64,000 bases of DNA. It comes from Halorientalis litorea. GTDB taxonomy: Archaea > Halobacteriota > Halobacteria > Halobacteriales > Haloarculaceae. Below the pieces are notes generated by a model. It did not search any database, was not told where the DNA came from, and saw only the letters and a list, made by a program, of their open reading frames with translations. Where the stretch lies: NCBI RefSeq assembly GCF_023028225.1, contig NZ_CP095482.1, forward strand, positions 2,542,001 to 2,606,000. The letters are read 5' to 3'. Shown in pieces: positions 17,741 to 26,037 of the stretch. Positions within the stretch are counted from its first letter, which is position 1. The number at the start of each line of letters is the position of its first letter. The translations under genes and the position numbers were made by a program.

Positions 17741-19018
17741 TCACCCGATTATCGTTGGTCCGTTGCCGAGGAACTCGACGAAGTACATGAACACCCACAT
17801 CAGCACGAGGATGAGGAAGTACCCCACGATGAGACCTGCCGTCCCCATGGGGTCGAAGTCGTCGTGTTCGAGTGTCTCGACCGGTTCTGAGTCCGGCGTC
17901 TCGGCCGTCACGGTCCGTGTCTCCTCGGCCTCGATGCGTTCGAGTTTGTCCGCCGCTTCTCCCGCGCCCGCCGCCTCGGGTTCGCCGAGGCTGTCACGAC
18001 GGGACCGGAGGAACAGCGCGAACACGATGGGCGAGGCGACGCCGAGAACGATGGCACCGACCAAGCCAGTCAGCTCCGGCGTGAACGTGAACTCCCCGCC
18101 TTCCTCGCCCGCGCCGTCTCCCTCGCCGCCACCGCCACCACCGCCGGCGGTCGGGTCGACGACGAGCGCGCCTTTCATCCCGAGCGCCCGGTGTGGATTA
18201 CAGTAGTACGTGATGACGCCGGGTTCCTCGAACGTCTGCTCGAAGGTGTACCCGGCCTCCTCGACGAGGTCACTCTCGAAGTCGGCACCTTCCTCGGCGA
18301 CGACGTTGTGCTGGCCACCCTCTCCGGTCCACTCCCAGACGACCGTCGTCCCGGGGGTGATGCGCACCGCTGGTGGGTCGAAGGCGAACCCGCCGCCGTT
18401 GCCCTGCGAGCCGACCGCTATCGTCACTTCGTCTTGGCCCCCGCGGTCGACCGTCTCGCCGTCGTAGTTGTCGACGTTCGAGAACCAGTCGCCGTACTCG
18501 GCGGGGACGGGTGTGCCGCCACCGCCACCACCGCCGCCGTCGCCGTCGCCACCGACGACGACGACGCCTTTCATCCCGAGCGCGCGGTGCGGGTCACAGT
18601 AGTACTTGACGACACCCTCGCTCTCGAACGTCTGCTCGAAGGTGAACCCAGCCTCCGACGTGAGTTCGCTCTCGAAGTCGCCGCCCGCTTCGGCGACGAC
18701 GTTGTGCTGACCGCCTTCGCCGGTCCACTCGAAGACGACAGTCGTTCCGGGGTCGACGCGGACGGCGGGCGGGCCGAACGCGAACGCGCCGCCGTTGCCC
18801 TGCGTCCCGACGCCCACCGTGACCTCGTCCTGTCCGGTGGCGTCGGTGACGCTCCCGTCGTAGTTGCCGACGTCGGCCATCCACCCGTCGAAGCTACCGT
18901 CCTGTGCCACTGCCGTGCCTGTCACCCCGGCACCGAGTGCGGCCGCCGTCGCGCCACCTGCCGCGGCGCGGAGGACGGACCGCCTGCTCGGACCGGGTCT
19001 CGTGTCGGAGTCGTTCAT
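17741..19018 (-). CDS. Double-halocyanin / CbaD fusion protein of the ba3 oxidase
   Basis: 425 residues. A Tat signal (PSRRSVLRAAAGG, residues about 10-40) is followed by two blue-copper domains of about 115 residues each, separated by a Gly-rich linker. Each has full ligands: QHNVV histidine, then CDPHRALGM (domain 1) and CNPHRALGM (domain 2). Then come a membrane helix (LVGAIVLGVASPIVFALFL), a cytoplasmic acidic linker of about 60 residues, and a C-terminal helix (LIVGYFLILVLMWVFMYF) followed by GNGPTIIG, which resembles the small CbaD subunit of haloarchaeal ba3 oxidases. Thus electron donor and oxidase subunit are fused. The start was set by the Tat motif; the frame is open upstream to 19342. 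Confidence 0.88.
   Translation of the reverse strand: MNDSDTRPGPSRRSVLRAAAGGATAAALGAGVTGTAVAQDGSFDGWMADVGNYDGSVTDATGQDEVTVGVGTQGNGGAFAFGPPAVRVDPGTTVVFEWTGEGGQHNVVAEAGGDFESELTSEAGFTFEQTFESEGVVKYYCDPHRALGMKGVVVVGGDGDGGGGGGGGTPVPAEYGDWFSNVDNYDGETVDRGGQDEVTIAVGSQGNGGGFAFDPPAVRITPGTTVVWEWTGEGGQHNVVAEEGADFESDLVEEAGYTFEQTFEEPGVITYYCNPHRALGMKGALVVDPTAGGGGGGGEGDGAGEEGGEFTFTPELTGLVGAIVLGVASPIVFALFLRSRRDSLGEPEAAGAGEAADKLERIEAEETRTVTAETPDSEPVETLEHDDFDPMGTAGLIVGYFLILVLMWVFMYFVEFLGNGPTIIG
18070..18900 (-). repeat. Internal duplication of the halocyanin domain
   Basis: The two copper domains share long identical stretches (for example TFEQTFE and PHRALGMKG), showing an intragenic duplication. The Gly-rich linkers (about 18117-18150 and 18515-18550) are simple GGN/GCC repeats. 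Confidence 0.75.
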
Positions 19019-19119
19019 ATCTCGTCCGTCACCTCCGTCGTCGATAGCCCGTCGCGCCCGGCCACCGGTCCCGAACGCCGACCGGCTTCCCGGACGTACT
19101 CGTACCCACGTCGCTCCAT

Positions 19120-19137
19120 ACTCGGCGAAAACCGAGT
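19120..19137. promoter_or_regulatory. Inverted repeat in oxidase control region (left)
   Basis: ACTCGG (19120-19125) and CCGAGT (19132-19137) form a 6-bp dyad around an A-rich centre. It lies about 100 bases upstream of the halocyanin-fusion start and 84 bases before the divergent small-subunit start, a suitable place for a regulator. Confidence 0.4.
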
Positions 19138-19160
19138 AAGAGACATAAGGGCCATCGTCG

Positions 19161-19179
19161 GTTCTCACTTGATGAGAAC
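19161..19179. promoter_or_regulatory. Inverted repeat in oxidase control region (right), putative operator
   Basis: GTTCTCA (19161-19167) and TGAGAAC (19173-19179) form a perfect 7-bp dyad with a 5-base spacer. It sits just upstream of a TTTTTG TATA-like element (19192-19196) that is about 27 bases before the ATG at 19221, so a bound protein could act on both divergent transcripts. Confidence 0.5.
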
Positions 19180-19220
19180 TAGCTGATAGGGTTTTTGACC
19201 GTGGCGAGAATACAAAGCGT

Positions 19221-19409
19221 ATGGATTTCAGACCGCAACTACTCGCGGGCGTCGGACTGGTTGCACTCGTCCCCGTCGTGGTGTTCCTCGTCGCACGGGG
19301 TGAGAGCATCGTCGCGTTCTCCGTCGTGAACACCCTGCTCATCGTCGCGAGCCTCTACTACATGCTCTCGCCCGTGGAGGGCGGCCACGACAGCCACGCC
19401 ACACACTGA
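19221..19409 (+). CDS. Small membrane subunit associated with ba3 oxidase
   Basis: 62 residues with two membrane helices (LLAGVGLVALVPVVVFLV and FSVVNTLLIVASLYYML) and a histidine-containing tail (GGHDSHATH). Proteins of this size and layout are annotated as cytochrome ba3 oxidase subunits in haloarchaea. It is the first gene of the rightward unit, divergent from the oxidase operon, and is followed nine bases later by the copper ATPase. The His-rich tail could bind metal, which is an inference. Start ATG is 27 bases after a TATA-like element. Confidence 0.75.
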   Translation: MDFRPQLLAGVGLVALVPVVVFLVARGESIVAFSVVNTLLIVASLYYMLSPVEGGHDSHATH

Positions 19410-19418
19410 CGCCACTCG

Positions 19419-21842
19419 ATGTCCACATGCACCCTCTGTGACCTGCCGACACCGGACCCACCGGTCACCGCCGGGTCCGTCGACGGCCGGTTCTGCTGTC
19501 GAGGGTGCCTCGAAGTAGCGCGTACGCTGGACGACCCCGGCGAGACCGACCCGGAACAGGCACGGGATGCCGTCGCCGGGGATGGGTCGCGAGTCGACGA
19601 TGCCGACGGCGAAGAGACTTTTTTCGCCGTCGAGGGCATGCACTGTGCGACCTGTGAGGCGTTCGTCGAGGGGCGGGCGACGGACGACGAGGGTGTCCTC
19701 GCTGCCGAGGCGAGTTATCCCTCGGATATGGTCCGGGTCGTCTACGACCCCGACACCGTCGCCGAGGACGACCTGTTCGACTTGCTCTCGGGCACGGGCT
19801 ACCGCGCACGCCCCGTCGAGGAAGACACCCGGACAGAGACGGAACTCTCCGGACGACTGCTGGTCGGGGGCTTCTTCGGCATGATGGTGATGCTGTGGTA
19901 CGTGCTCTTCCTCTACCCTGCGTACTTCGGCGTGGACTCCGAGACGCTCCTGCTCGATGTCCACGGAGCCGCCGGTGCGTACCTACTCGGGAACGCCGCG
20001 GTCATGTCCGGCGTCGTGCTGTTCTACACCGGCTACCCGATTCTGCGGGGGGCCTACGTCAGCCTCCGGGCCGGACAACCGAACATGGACTTACTCGTCG
20101 CGCTGGCCGCGACGACGGCGTACGTCTTCAGCGTCGCGACGCTCCTGACCGGCGGGGTAGAGGTGTACTTCGACATCTCCGTCGTCGTCGTGATGGCCGT
20201 CACGCTCGGCGGCTACTACGAGACGCGCGTCAAGGAGCGTGCCGCCGGTCACCTCACGGACCTCACCGAACAACGGGTCGGCGAGGCACGGCGACGAACG
20301 CCCGACGGCACCGAGAAGGTGGCCGTCGACGACCTGTCGCCGGGCGACGAACTCCTCGTCAGGCCCGGCGAGCGCGTCCCCGTGGACGGGCACGTCGTCG
20401 AAGGGACGGCCGCCCTCGACCGCTCGCTCGTCACCGGCGAGTCCGTCCCGGAGCGGCGGAGTGAGGGCGACGAGGTAGTCGGCGGCGCGCTAGTCACGGA
20501 CGGCGCGCTCGTCGTCGCCGCCGAGGGGACGGAGAGTACCCTCGACAGACTCCTCTCGCGGCTCTGGACAATCCAGAGTTCCCGGCCCGGCGTGCAGCGA
20601 CTCGCCGACCGACTGGCCACCGTCTTCGTCCCGCTGGTCGTCGTCCTCGCCCTGCTCGCGGTCGCGGTTCACCTCGCACTCGGTGCGACGCCGACCGGCG
20701 CGTTGTTGACCGGGTTGGCCGTGCTGGTCGTCTCGTGCCCGTGCGCGCTGGGACTGGCCACACCGCTCGCCGTCGCCTCCGGCGTGCGGTCGGCACTGAA
20801 CCGCGGCATCGTCGTCACCGACGGGTCGGTGTTCGAGACGGCCACCGAGACGGACGTGGTGGCGTTCGACAAGACGGGGACGCTCACCACGGGCCGCATG
20901 CGCGTCGTAGAGACGGTCAGACACGACAATGGCATCGCCGGCGACGGTGGCCACGCGGTCACGGCCCCGGACCCGCTGGCCCGTGCGAGTGCTGTCGAGC
21001 AGTTCTCGGACCACCCATTGGCCGACGCCGTGACCGACCACACCGCGCCGCCGGACCTGCCCGTGACCGACTTCGAACGCCACCCCGGACGGGGCGTGAG
21101 CGCGACTGTCGACGGAGAGCGTGTGGTCGTCGGCACGCGCGAACTGCTGGCGGCCGAGGGCCTGTCGATTCCGGCCACCCTGCGAGCGGACTACGAACGG
21201 GCCGGCGACGCTGGGCGCGTTCCGGCACTCGTCGGATGGGACGGCCGGGCACGCGCGCTAGTCGTCGCCGCCGACGAGCCACGACCCGAGTGGGAGCGTG
21301 TCGTGTCGGACCTCGCCACAGAACGCGACGTGGTCGTCATCACCGGCGACGACGAACGGGCCGCCGAACGGTTCCGGAACCACGACGCGGTATCGGAGGT
21401 GTTCGCGGGCGTCCCGCCGGAGGCGAAGGCCGAAGTCGTCCAGCGACTCCGCGGCGAGGGGACCGTCGCGATGGTCGGCGACGGGAGCAACGACGCACCG
21501 GCACTCGCGGCCGCAGACATCGGCATCGCACTGGAGAGTGGGACGCGACTAGCGGCCGACGCCGCCGACGTGGTGGTTACGACGGACGACTTGGCGACTG
21601 TGCCGTCGGTGTTCTCCATCACCCGGGCCGCCCGCCGCCGGATTCGACAGAACCTCGGCTGGGCCTTCTGCTACAACGCGGTGGCACTGCCGCTGACGAT
21701 GGCCGGTCTCATCAACCCGCTGCTGGCCGCCGTCGCCATGGCGTCGAGCAGTTTGCTGGTCGTGGGCAACTCTGCCCGGTCGTGTGGCGACGCCGCCACG
21801 GAACGAGACAATCAAGACGGTCAGCCCGTAACTACCGACTAA
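19419..21842 (+). CDS. Copper-translocating P1B-type ATPase (CcoI/CopA2-like)
   Basis: 807 residues. The N-terminus has a CTLC and CCRGC cysteine cluster (C4, C7, C26, C27, C30) like that of CcoI/FixI proteins, then a heavy-metal domain with GMHCATC near residue 72. Transport signatures are CPC in SCPCALGLATP near 438, DKTGT near 484 (phosphorylated aspartate), a TGES-type actuator loop and GDGSNDAP near 687. It exports Cu+ from the cytoplasm for insertion into periplasm-facing copper sites. The extra N-terminal cysteines and its place between oxidase and SCO genes argue for oxidase assembly rather than plain copper detoxification. The stop overlaps the ATG of the SCO gene by one base. Confidence 0.92.
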   Translation: MSTCTLCDLPTPDPPVTAGSVDGRFCCRGCLEVARTLDDPGETDPEQARDAVAGDGSRVDDADGEETFFAVEGMHCATCEAFVEGRATDDEGVLAAEASYPSDMVRVVYDPDTVAEDDLFDLLSGTGYRARPVEEDTRTETELSGRLLVGGFFGMMVMLWYVLFLYPAYFGVDSETLLLDVHGAAGAYLLGNAAVMSGVVLFYTGYPILRGAYVSLRAGQPNMDLLVALAATTAYVFSVATLLTGGVEVYFDISVVVVMAVTLGGYYETRVKERAAGHLTDLTEQRVGEARRRTPDGTEKVAVDDLSPGDELLVRPGERVPVDGHVVEGTAALDRSLVTGESVPERRSEGDEVVGGALVTDGALVVAAEGTESTLDRLLSRLWTIQSSRPGVQRLADRLATVFVPLVVVLALLAVAVHLALGATPTGALLTGLAVLVVSCPCALGLATPLAVASGVRSALNRGIVVTDGSVFETATETDVVAFDKTGTLTTGRMRVVETVRHDNGIAGDGGHAVTAPDPLARASAVEQFSDHPLADAVTDHTAPPDLPVTDFERHPGRGVSATVDGERVVVGTRELLAAEGLSIPATLRADYERAGDAGRVPALVGWDGRARALVVAADEPRPEWERVVSDLATERDVVVITGDDERAAERFRNHDAVSEVFAGVPPEAKAEVVQRLRGEGTVAMVGDGSNDAPALAAADIGIALESGTRLAADAADVVVTTDDLATVPSVFSITRAARRRIRQNLGWAFCYNAVALPLTMAGLINPLLAAVAMASSSLLVVGNSARSCGDAATERDNQDGQPVTTD

Positions 21843-22519
21843 TGGACAGACGCACTTACCTCCGAACCGTCGCGGGTGGCCTCGCCGCCGGCACCGTCGG
21901 AACTGCTGGCTGTTCGGCACTCGATGGGTCGAGCAGTGCCAACACGACGCTCTCGCGGCCGGAACTGGACGCCGAACCCTCGGCGTACCCGTATCCGGAG
22001 TGGAGCCAGCCGATTCCCGAGGTAACCCTCCCAGCCGCACTCTCGGACCGGCAAGTGACCACCACGGACGTCGACACGCCGTTGGCACTGACGTTCATAT
22101 ACACCACCTGCATGACTGCGTGTCCAGTGCTGACGCTCGCGCTCACGAAGGCACAGGAGCGTGCAATCGAGGGGGGCTGGGCCGAGGACGTGACGTTCGC
22201 GGAGATAACCTTCGACCCGGACCGGGATACTCCGGCGGCGTTCCGGCAGTACGCCGAGGACCGGAACATCGAACTCGACACCGGGACGTGGCACTTCCTC
22301 CGGCCCGAATCCACTACGCGGGCGCGAACAGTCGTCGACGAGGAGTTCGGCGTCCCGTTCCAGCGGACGACACCGGAGGACATGGACCAGTACATGTTCA
22401 CGCACAGCACCCTGATACTCCTCGTGAACGCCGACGGGTACGTCGAACGGGCCTACCGTGACGGCCAGCGCGCCGGCCGCCAACTCCCGGACCACCTCGA
22501 ACGCATCGCCACCGCCTGA
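21842..22519 (+). CDS. SCO1/SenC family copper chaperone lipoprotein
   Basis: 225 residues. A Tat/lipobox N-terminus (RRTYLRTVAGG then TAGCS) anchors it outside the membrane. The thioredoxin fold carries the copper site: C90 and C94 in TTCMTACP and a histidine in MFTHSTLIL near 183. SCO proteins deliver copper to the CuA site of subunit II. It begins within the stop codon of the copper ATPase and its stop overlaps the next start, so the three genes form a tight operon. Confidence 0.92.
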   Translation: MDRRTYLRTVAGGLAAGTVGTAGCSALDGSSSANTTLSRPELDAEPSAYPYPEWSQPIPEVTLPAALSDRQVTTTDVDTPLALTFIYTTCMTACPVLTLALTKAQERAIEGGWAEDVTFAEITFDPDRDTPAAFRQYAEDRNIELDTGTWHFLRPESTTRARTVVDEEFGVPFQRTTPEDMDQYMFTHSTLILLVNADGYVERAYRDGQRAGRQLPDHLERIATA

Positions 22520-23349
22520 TGTCCCTCCCAGTCCTCCTCCAGTCCGGCCTCGCGGACCCGGGGACTGGTGTCAGCCTCGCGGTGTTCGCCGCCATCGGCC
22601 TCCTCGGCGGCGCGCACTGTCTGGGGATGTGTGGCCCGCTCGTGACGCTGTACGCCGACCGGATGGCGCGGGGTGACGGCGGAACGACGGCGACGGCCCG
22701 GGACCGCCGGGGCCAGTCCCGTGTCGGCTGGCACGACATCCGCCAGCACCTCCTGTTCAACCTCGGGCGGACGGTGAGTTACGCCGCAATCGGGGCGGTG
22801 ATGGGCGCGCTCGGAGCCGTGCTGTTCGACGCGGCGGCCGTCGCCGCCATCGCTCGGCCGGTTCGGGCGGTCACGGGACTGGCCGTCGGCGTCGTCATCG
22901 TCGCGGCGGGACTGGGCTACCTCGTTCGAGGCTCTGTCGGCCACGGGAGTTCGATTCCGGGCCTCGGACGGGTGTTCTCGCGGGCCTACGGTCTCGTCAC
23001 CGACCGCGTCGACGACTGGGTCGGCGGCCCGCGCATCGTCGGCTTGGGGATGGTCCACGGCGTCCTCCCCTGTCCACTGCTGTATCCGGCCTTCCTCTAC
23101 GCGGTGGCCCGTGGGTCGCCCGTCGAGGGGGCACTATCGCTCGCAGTGTTGGGGCTCGGGACGGTGCCGACGTTGTTCGCCTACGGGACCGTGTTCCAGT
23201 CCGTGAGCGCGCGGACCCGCGTCCGCCTGCACCGGGTGTTGGGCGTCGCGTTCCTCGTGCTGGGATATCTCCCGCTCTCACACGGGCTGATGCTCGTCGG
23301 TATCGACGTGCCGAGAATCCCTGTACCGGTGTATCAGCCGTTGGGGTGA
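22519..23349 (+). CDS. Sulfite-exporter TauE/SafE-like (DsbD_2/CcoS-region type) membrane protein
   Basis: 276 residues with about six to seven membrane helices. The signature GGAHCLGMCGP near residue 32 and the matching second-half HGVLPCPLLYPAF near 185 identify the family found beside CcoI-type ATPases in many cbb3 oxidase clusters. The paired cysteines in the helices may handle copper or electrons. It is the last gene of the ATPase-SCO unit. The transported species is not proven; the link to oxidase maturation is by neighbourhood. Confidence 0.82.
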   Translation: MSLPVLLQSGLADPGTGVSLAVFAAIGLLGGAHCLGMCGPLVTLYADRMARGDGGTTATARDRRGQSRVGWHDIRQHLLFNLGRTVSYAAIGAVMGALGAVLFDAAAVAAIARPVRAVTGLAVGVVIVAAGLGYLVRGSVGHGSSIPGLGRVFSRAYGLVTDRVDDWVGGPRIVGLGMVHGVLPCPLLYPAFLYAVARGSPVEGALSLAVLGLGTVPTLFAYGTVFQSVSARTRVRLHRVLGVAFLVLGYLPLSHGLMLVGIDVPRIPVPVYQPLG

Positions 23350-23362
23350 GGTCCGGCCCTGC

Positions 23363-23647
23363 TCACCGCGCGTACAGCGAGTAGACGATGACGGCGAACC
23401 CGAGCGCTGTCATGCCGCTCTCGATGATGATGGCCGACGAGCGCGGTGCATCGAGTGCGAGGTCGAAGACGCCGGCGAGCAACGCCCCGAGTGTCACGAA
23501 CGCGAACCCGAGGGCCAACAGGCCCAGCGGCCGGGCGTCGGTTCGGCGGTACGCCGAGTATGCGAAGTAGGCGATAAGTCCTCCCAACAGGAGCGTCACG
23601 GTTTTGAGCGCGACGATAGCCGAGGGGACGTGCACGAGTGGATACAT
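23363..23647 (-). CDS. Three-helix membrane protein (DUF7521-like)
   Basis: 94 residues with three hydrophobic helices (VALKTVTLLLGGLIAYFAY, LLALGFAFVTLGALLAGVF and SGMTALGFAVIVYSLYA). Small proteins like this are regularly found directly downstream of winged-helix regulators in haloarchaea, as here: the ATG overlaps the last base of the regulator's stop (TGATG). ATG 23647 is favoured over GTG 23650 for that reason. No catalytic residues are visible and the function is unknown; a membrane sensor or partner for the regulator is possible. Confidence 0.72.
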   Translation of the reverse strand: MYPLVHVPSAIVALKTVTLLLGGLIAYFAYSAYRRTDARPLGLLALGFAFVTLGALLAGVFDLALDAPRSSAIIIESGMTALGFAVIVYSLYAR

Positions 23648-24024
23648 CACGTTTCTTTACGCACCTCCGACCACAGGTCTTGTAGCCGTTCGTCGGCGGT
23701 CCGTGCGACCCGACTGACGCCGACCTCGAACTCCCGTTCCTCCGAGAGCCTGACGACGACTTCCTCGAAGTCGACGGCGTACTGGCTGGCGTGTTGCCCG
23801 TCGGAGCGTATCTCCATGCCCTCACGGAGGAGTGACGCCTCGGTCAACAAATCGAGCTTTCGATAGGTCGTCGAGAGGGGCACGTCAGCAGCCTCGGCGA
23901 TTTCCTCGGCCGTCATCGGTTCGTCGAGACTCCGCACGATGACCCGACACTTCGGGTCGTCGAGCGCGTCGAGGATGGACTGCAGATTTGGCCCTTCCTC
24001 GTCCGCGAACGGGTCCCGGACCAT
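23647..24024 (-). CDS. ArsR-like winged-helix transcriptional regulator
   Basis: 125 residues. The core ILDALDDPKCRVIVRSLDEP, EEIAEAADVPLSTTYRKLDLL, and the wing around EIRSDGQHASQYAVDF form a winged helix-turn-helix of the type common in haloarchaea. No metal-binding cysteine pair is present: the single cysteine in PKCR is in the first helix. The start was chosen at 24024 because a TATA-like element (24050-24055) lies 28 bases upstream; the open frame extends further to 24678 only as a shadow of the PHP gene. It is coupled to the membrane protein downstream and may regulate itself. Confidence 0.82.
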   Translation of the reverse strand: MVRDPFADEEGPNLQSILDALDDPKCRVIVRSLDEPMTAEEIAEAADVPLSTTYRKLDLLTEASLLREGMEIRSDGQHASQYAVDFEEVVVRLSEEREFEVGVSRVARTADERLQDLWSEVRKET

Positions 24025-24049
24025 ATATCGAACCCTGACAGACGGAGCT

Positions 24050-24055
24050 ATATAA
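24050..24055 (-). promoter_or_regulatory. TATA-like element of the winged-helix regulator
   Basis: ATATAA on the plus strand (TTATAT on minus), centred 28 bases before the regulator ATG at 24024; this fixes a leaderless start. Confidence 0.5.
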
Positions 24056-24117
24056 CCGCACCGACACGGTCCGTCACATCCGCACCGACGCGGCTCGCTT
24101 CGGTCGTTCTGTGGAAC

Positions 24118-24870
24118 ATGTTCGCCGACCGTCGTGGCTCGCCGATTATCGGTTCGCTTTTGAGAACTCCCCTCGAAGGCCCGAACGTGTACGCCGCCGA
24201 GTTGCACTGTCACTCGTCGTTGTCCTACGACGGCCGCGACCCCGTCGAACTCTTGTTGGGACAGGCGGAGGCGGTCGGACTCGACGCCATCGCCGTCACG
24301 GACCACGACGAGATAGACGCGAGCCTCGACGCCGCCGACAGGGCCGACGACTACGGCCTCGTCGGAATTCCCGGAATGGAAGTGTCCAGTGCCGCGGGTC
24401 ACGTCCTCGCACTCGGCGTCGAGGAGGCCGTCCCTCCGGGACTGCCGTTCGCCGAGACGCTCGACCGCATCCGTGACCGCGGCGGCATCGCCGTGGTGCC
24501 ACACCCGTTTCAGGAGTCGCGGAGCGGCGTCCTCGCGAACATCTCGCGCATGGAACTCACTGCCGCCGACGCTATCGAGGTGTACAACTCCCGCCTCCTG
24601 ACTGGGCGGGCCAACCGACAGGCCGAAACATTCGCCCGGCAGTACGACATGGCGATGACCGCCGGGAGCGACGCCCACATCAGCGAGATGGTCGGGCAGG
24701 CGGTCACGCGCATCGACGCGGCCGAGCGCACCGCCGACGCGATGCTCGCGGCCATCCGCGACGGACGAACGACCGTCGAAGGACGCCGCACGCCGTGGCG
24801 GATTAGCTTCCGACAGGCCGCCGGCGGCGTGAAACGCCGGGTCCGCAACCGCTTTTCGGACCTGCTATGA
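24118..24870 (+). CDS. PHP-domain metal-dependent phosphoesterase
   Basis: 250 residues. The PHP metal-binding motifs are visible: ELHCHSSLSYDG near residue 28, VTDHDEID near 61, the GMEVSS glutamate near 87, VPHPF near 130 and SDAH near 180. The arrangement matches stand-alone PHP phosphoesterases (TrpH/YciV-like), which hydrolyse phosphate esters or short nucleotides using three metals. The last four bases overlap the start of the asparagine-synthase-like gene (ATGA), so the two are coupled. The substrate is not evident. Confidence 0.88.
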   Translation: MFADRRGSPIIGSLLRTPLEGPNVYAAELHCHSSLSYDGRDPVELLLGQAEAVGLDAIAVTDHDEIDASLDAADRADDYGLVGIPGMEVSSAAGHVLALGVEEAVPPGLPFAETLDRIRDRGGIAVVPHPFQESRSGVLANISRMELTAADAIEVYNSRLLTGRANRQAETFARQYDMAMTAGSDAHISEMVGQAVTRIDAAERTADAMLAAIRDGRTTVEGRRTPWRISFRQAAGGVKRRVRNRFSDLL

Positions 24871-25955
24871 TACGTGGGGCCGACACCGAGACGGTCCGTG
24901 CCGCCCTCGACGCCGGTGACCCTCTCCCGGGAACCCGCGGGTTCGCCGGGGAACTCGACGGGCAACTCGTCCGCGACGTGTTGGGGCGGGTCCCGCTCTA
25001 CGCCGAGTCCGCGGCCCCGACGACGTGGGCGTTCGACCCGACGACCCTCACGGACCCGAATCCGGTGCCAGCGGGCCACGTCCGCACGCAGACCGGTGAC
25101 GAACGGGTGTGGGAACTCCCGGACCCCGACCCGTTCGCCGACGACGCCACGGCCGTCGAGACGGTTCGGGACGCCGTCGAGACGAGCATCGACGGCGTGG
25201 ACACGGACGGCCTCGCCGTCGCCTTCTCTGGCGGCCTCGATTCGGCACTGCTGGCCGCCCGTCTCGACGCGCCGCTGTACGTCACGGGCTTTCCCGACAG
25301 CCACGACGTGGCCGCCGCTCGCTCGGCCGCCGAGGCACTCGACCGGTCGGTGACGGTAGTCGAGTTGACACACGACGACATCGAGCAGGCAGTCCCCGAG
25401 GTGGTGCGGGCGACGGGTCGCCGGAACGCCATGGACGTCAACATCGCGCTCCCGCTGTACCTGACCGCCCGCCGCGTCGCCGCCGACGGCTACGACAGGC
25501 TGGCAGTCGGACAGGGTGCGGACGAACTGTTCGGCGGCTACGCGAAGGTGGCGAAGGCCTCGGACGACCCCCGTGTCGACGCGGGGACGGTGCGCGGGGC
25601 GACCCGTGAACTCCTCGGGACGCTCGCGGAGCAACTGCCACGCGACACGCTCACCCTGCAGGCGGCCGGCGTCGAACCCGCCGCGCCGTATCTCCACGAC
25701 CGGGTGGTCGCCGCGGCACTTCGCCTTCCGGGCTCCCTCCTCGTCGCTGACCGGGACGGCGACCCGACGAGGAAGCACGCGCTCCGCGAGGCGGCCCGGG
25801 TGTCGCTCCCCGAGGACGTGGTCGACAGGGACAAGAAAGCCGTCCAGTACGGGACCCTCGTCGCACGGGAACTCGACAGGCTAGCCCGGCAGGCGGGCTT
25901 CAAGCGGCGGATGGACGACCACGTCTCACAGTACATCGCCGACCGCTGTGAGTGA
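24867..25955 (+). CDS. Asparagine-synthase-like ATP-pyrophosphatase without glutaminase domain
   Basis: 362 residues. The PP-loop AFSGGLDSALL near residue 117 and the later VGQGADELFGGY near 212 are the ATP-binding and substrate motifs of asparagine synthase C-terminal domains. The normal N-terminal Ntn glutaminase, with its catalytic Cys2, is missing; instead there are about 100 residues with RGFAGELDG and PLYAES resembling the degraded tail of that domain. Full enzymes have about 500-600 residues. Without a glutaminase it must use free ammonia or another amine, or do different chemistry. It overlaps the PHP gene by four bases. Confidence 0.85.
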   Translation: MIRGADTETVRAALDAGDPLPGTRGFAGELDGQLVRDVLGRVPLYAESAAPTTWAFDPTTLTDPNPVPAGHVRTQTGDERVWELPDPDPFADDATAVETVRDAVETSIDGVDTDGLAVAFSGGLDSALLAARLDAPLYVTGFPDSHDVAAARSAAEALDRSVTVVELTHDDIEQAVPEVVRATGRRNAMDVNIALPLYLTARRVAADGYDRLAVGQGADELFGGYAKVAKASDDPRVDAGTVRGATRELLGTLAEQLPRDTLTLQAAGVEPAAPYLHDRVVAAALRLPGSLLVADRDGDPTRKHALREAARVSLPEDVVDRDKKAVQYGTLVARELDRLARQAGFKRRMDDHVSQYIADRCE

Positions 25956-26037
25956 CTGTTGCCGCGTATCGAGATACGACTGACCCGCTGATTCTCTGCG
26001 TGGCCAGATTGATAGTCGGGTAGCCCCTGAAACGGAC

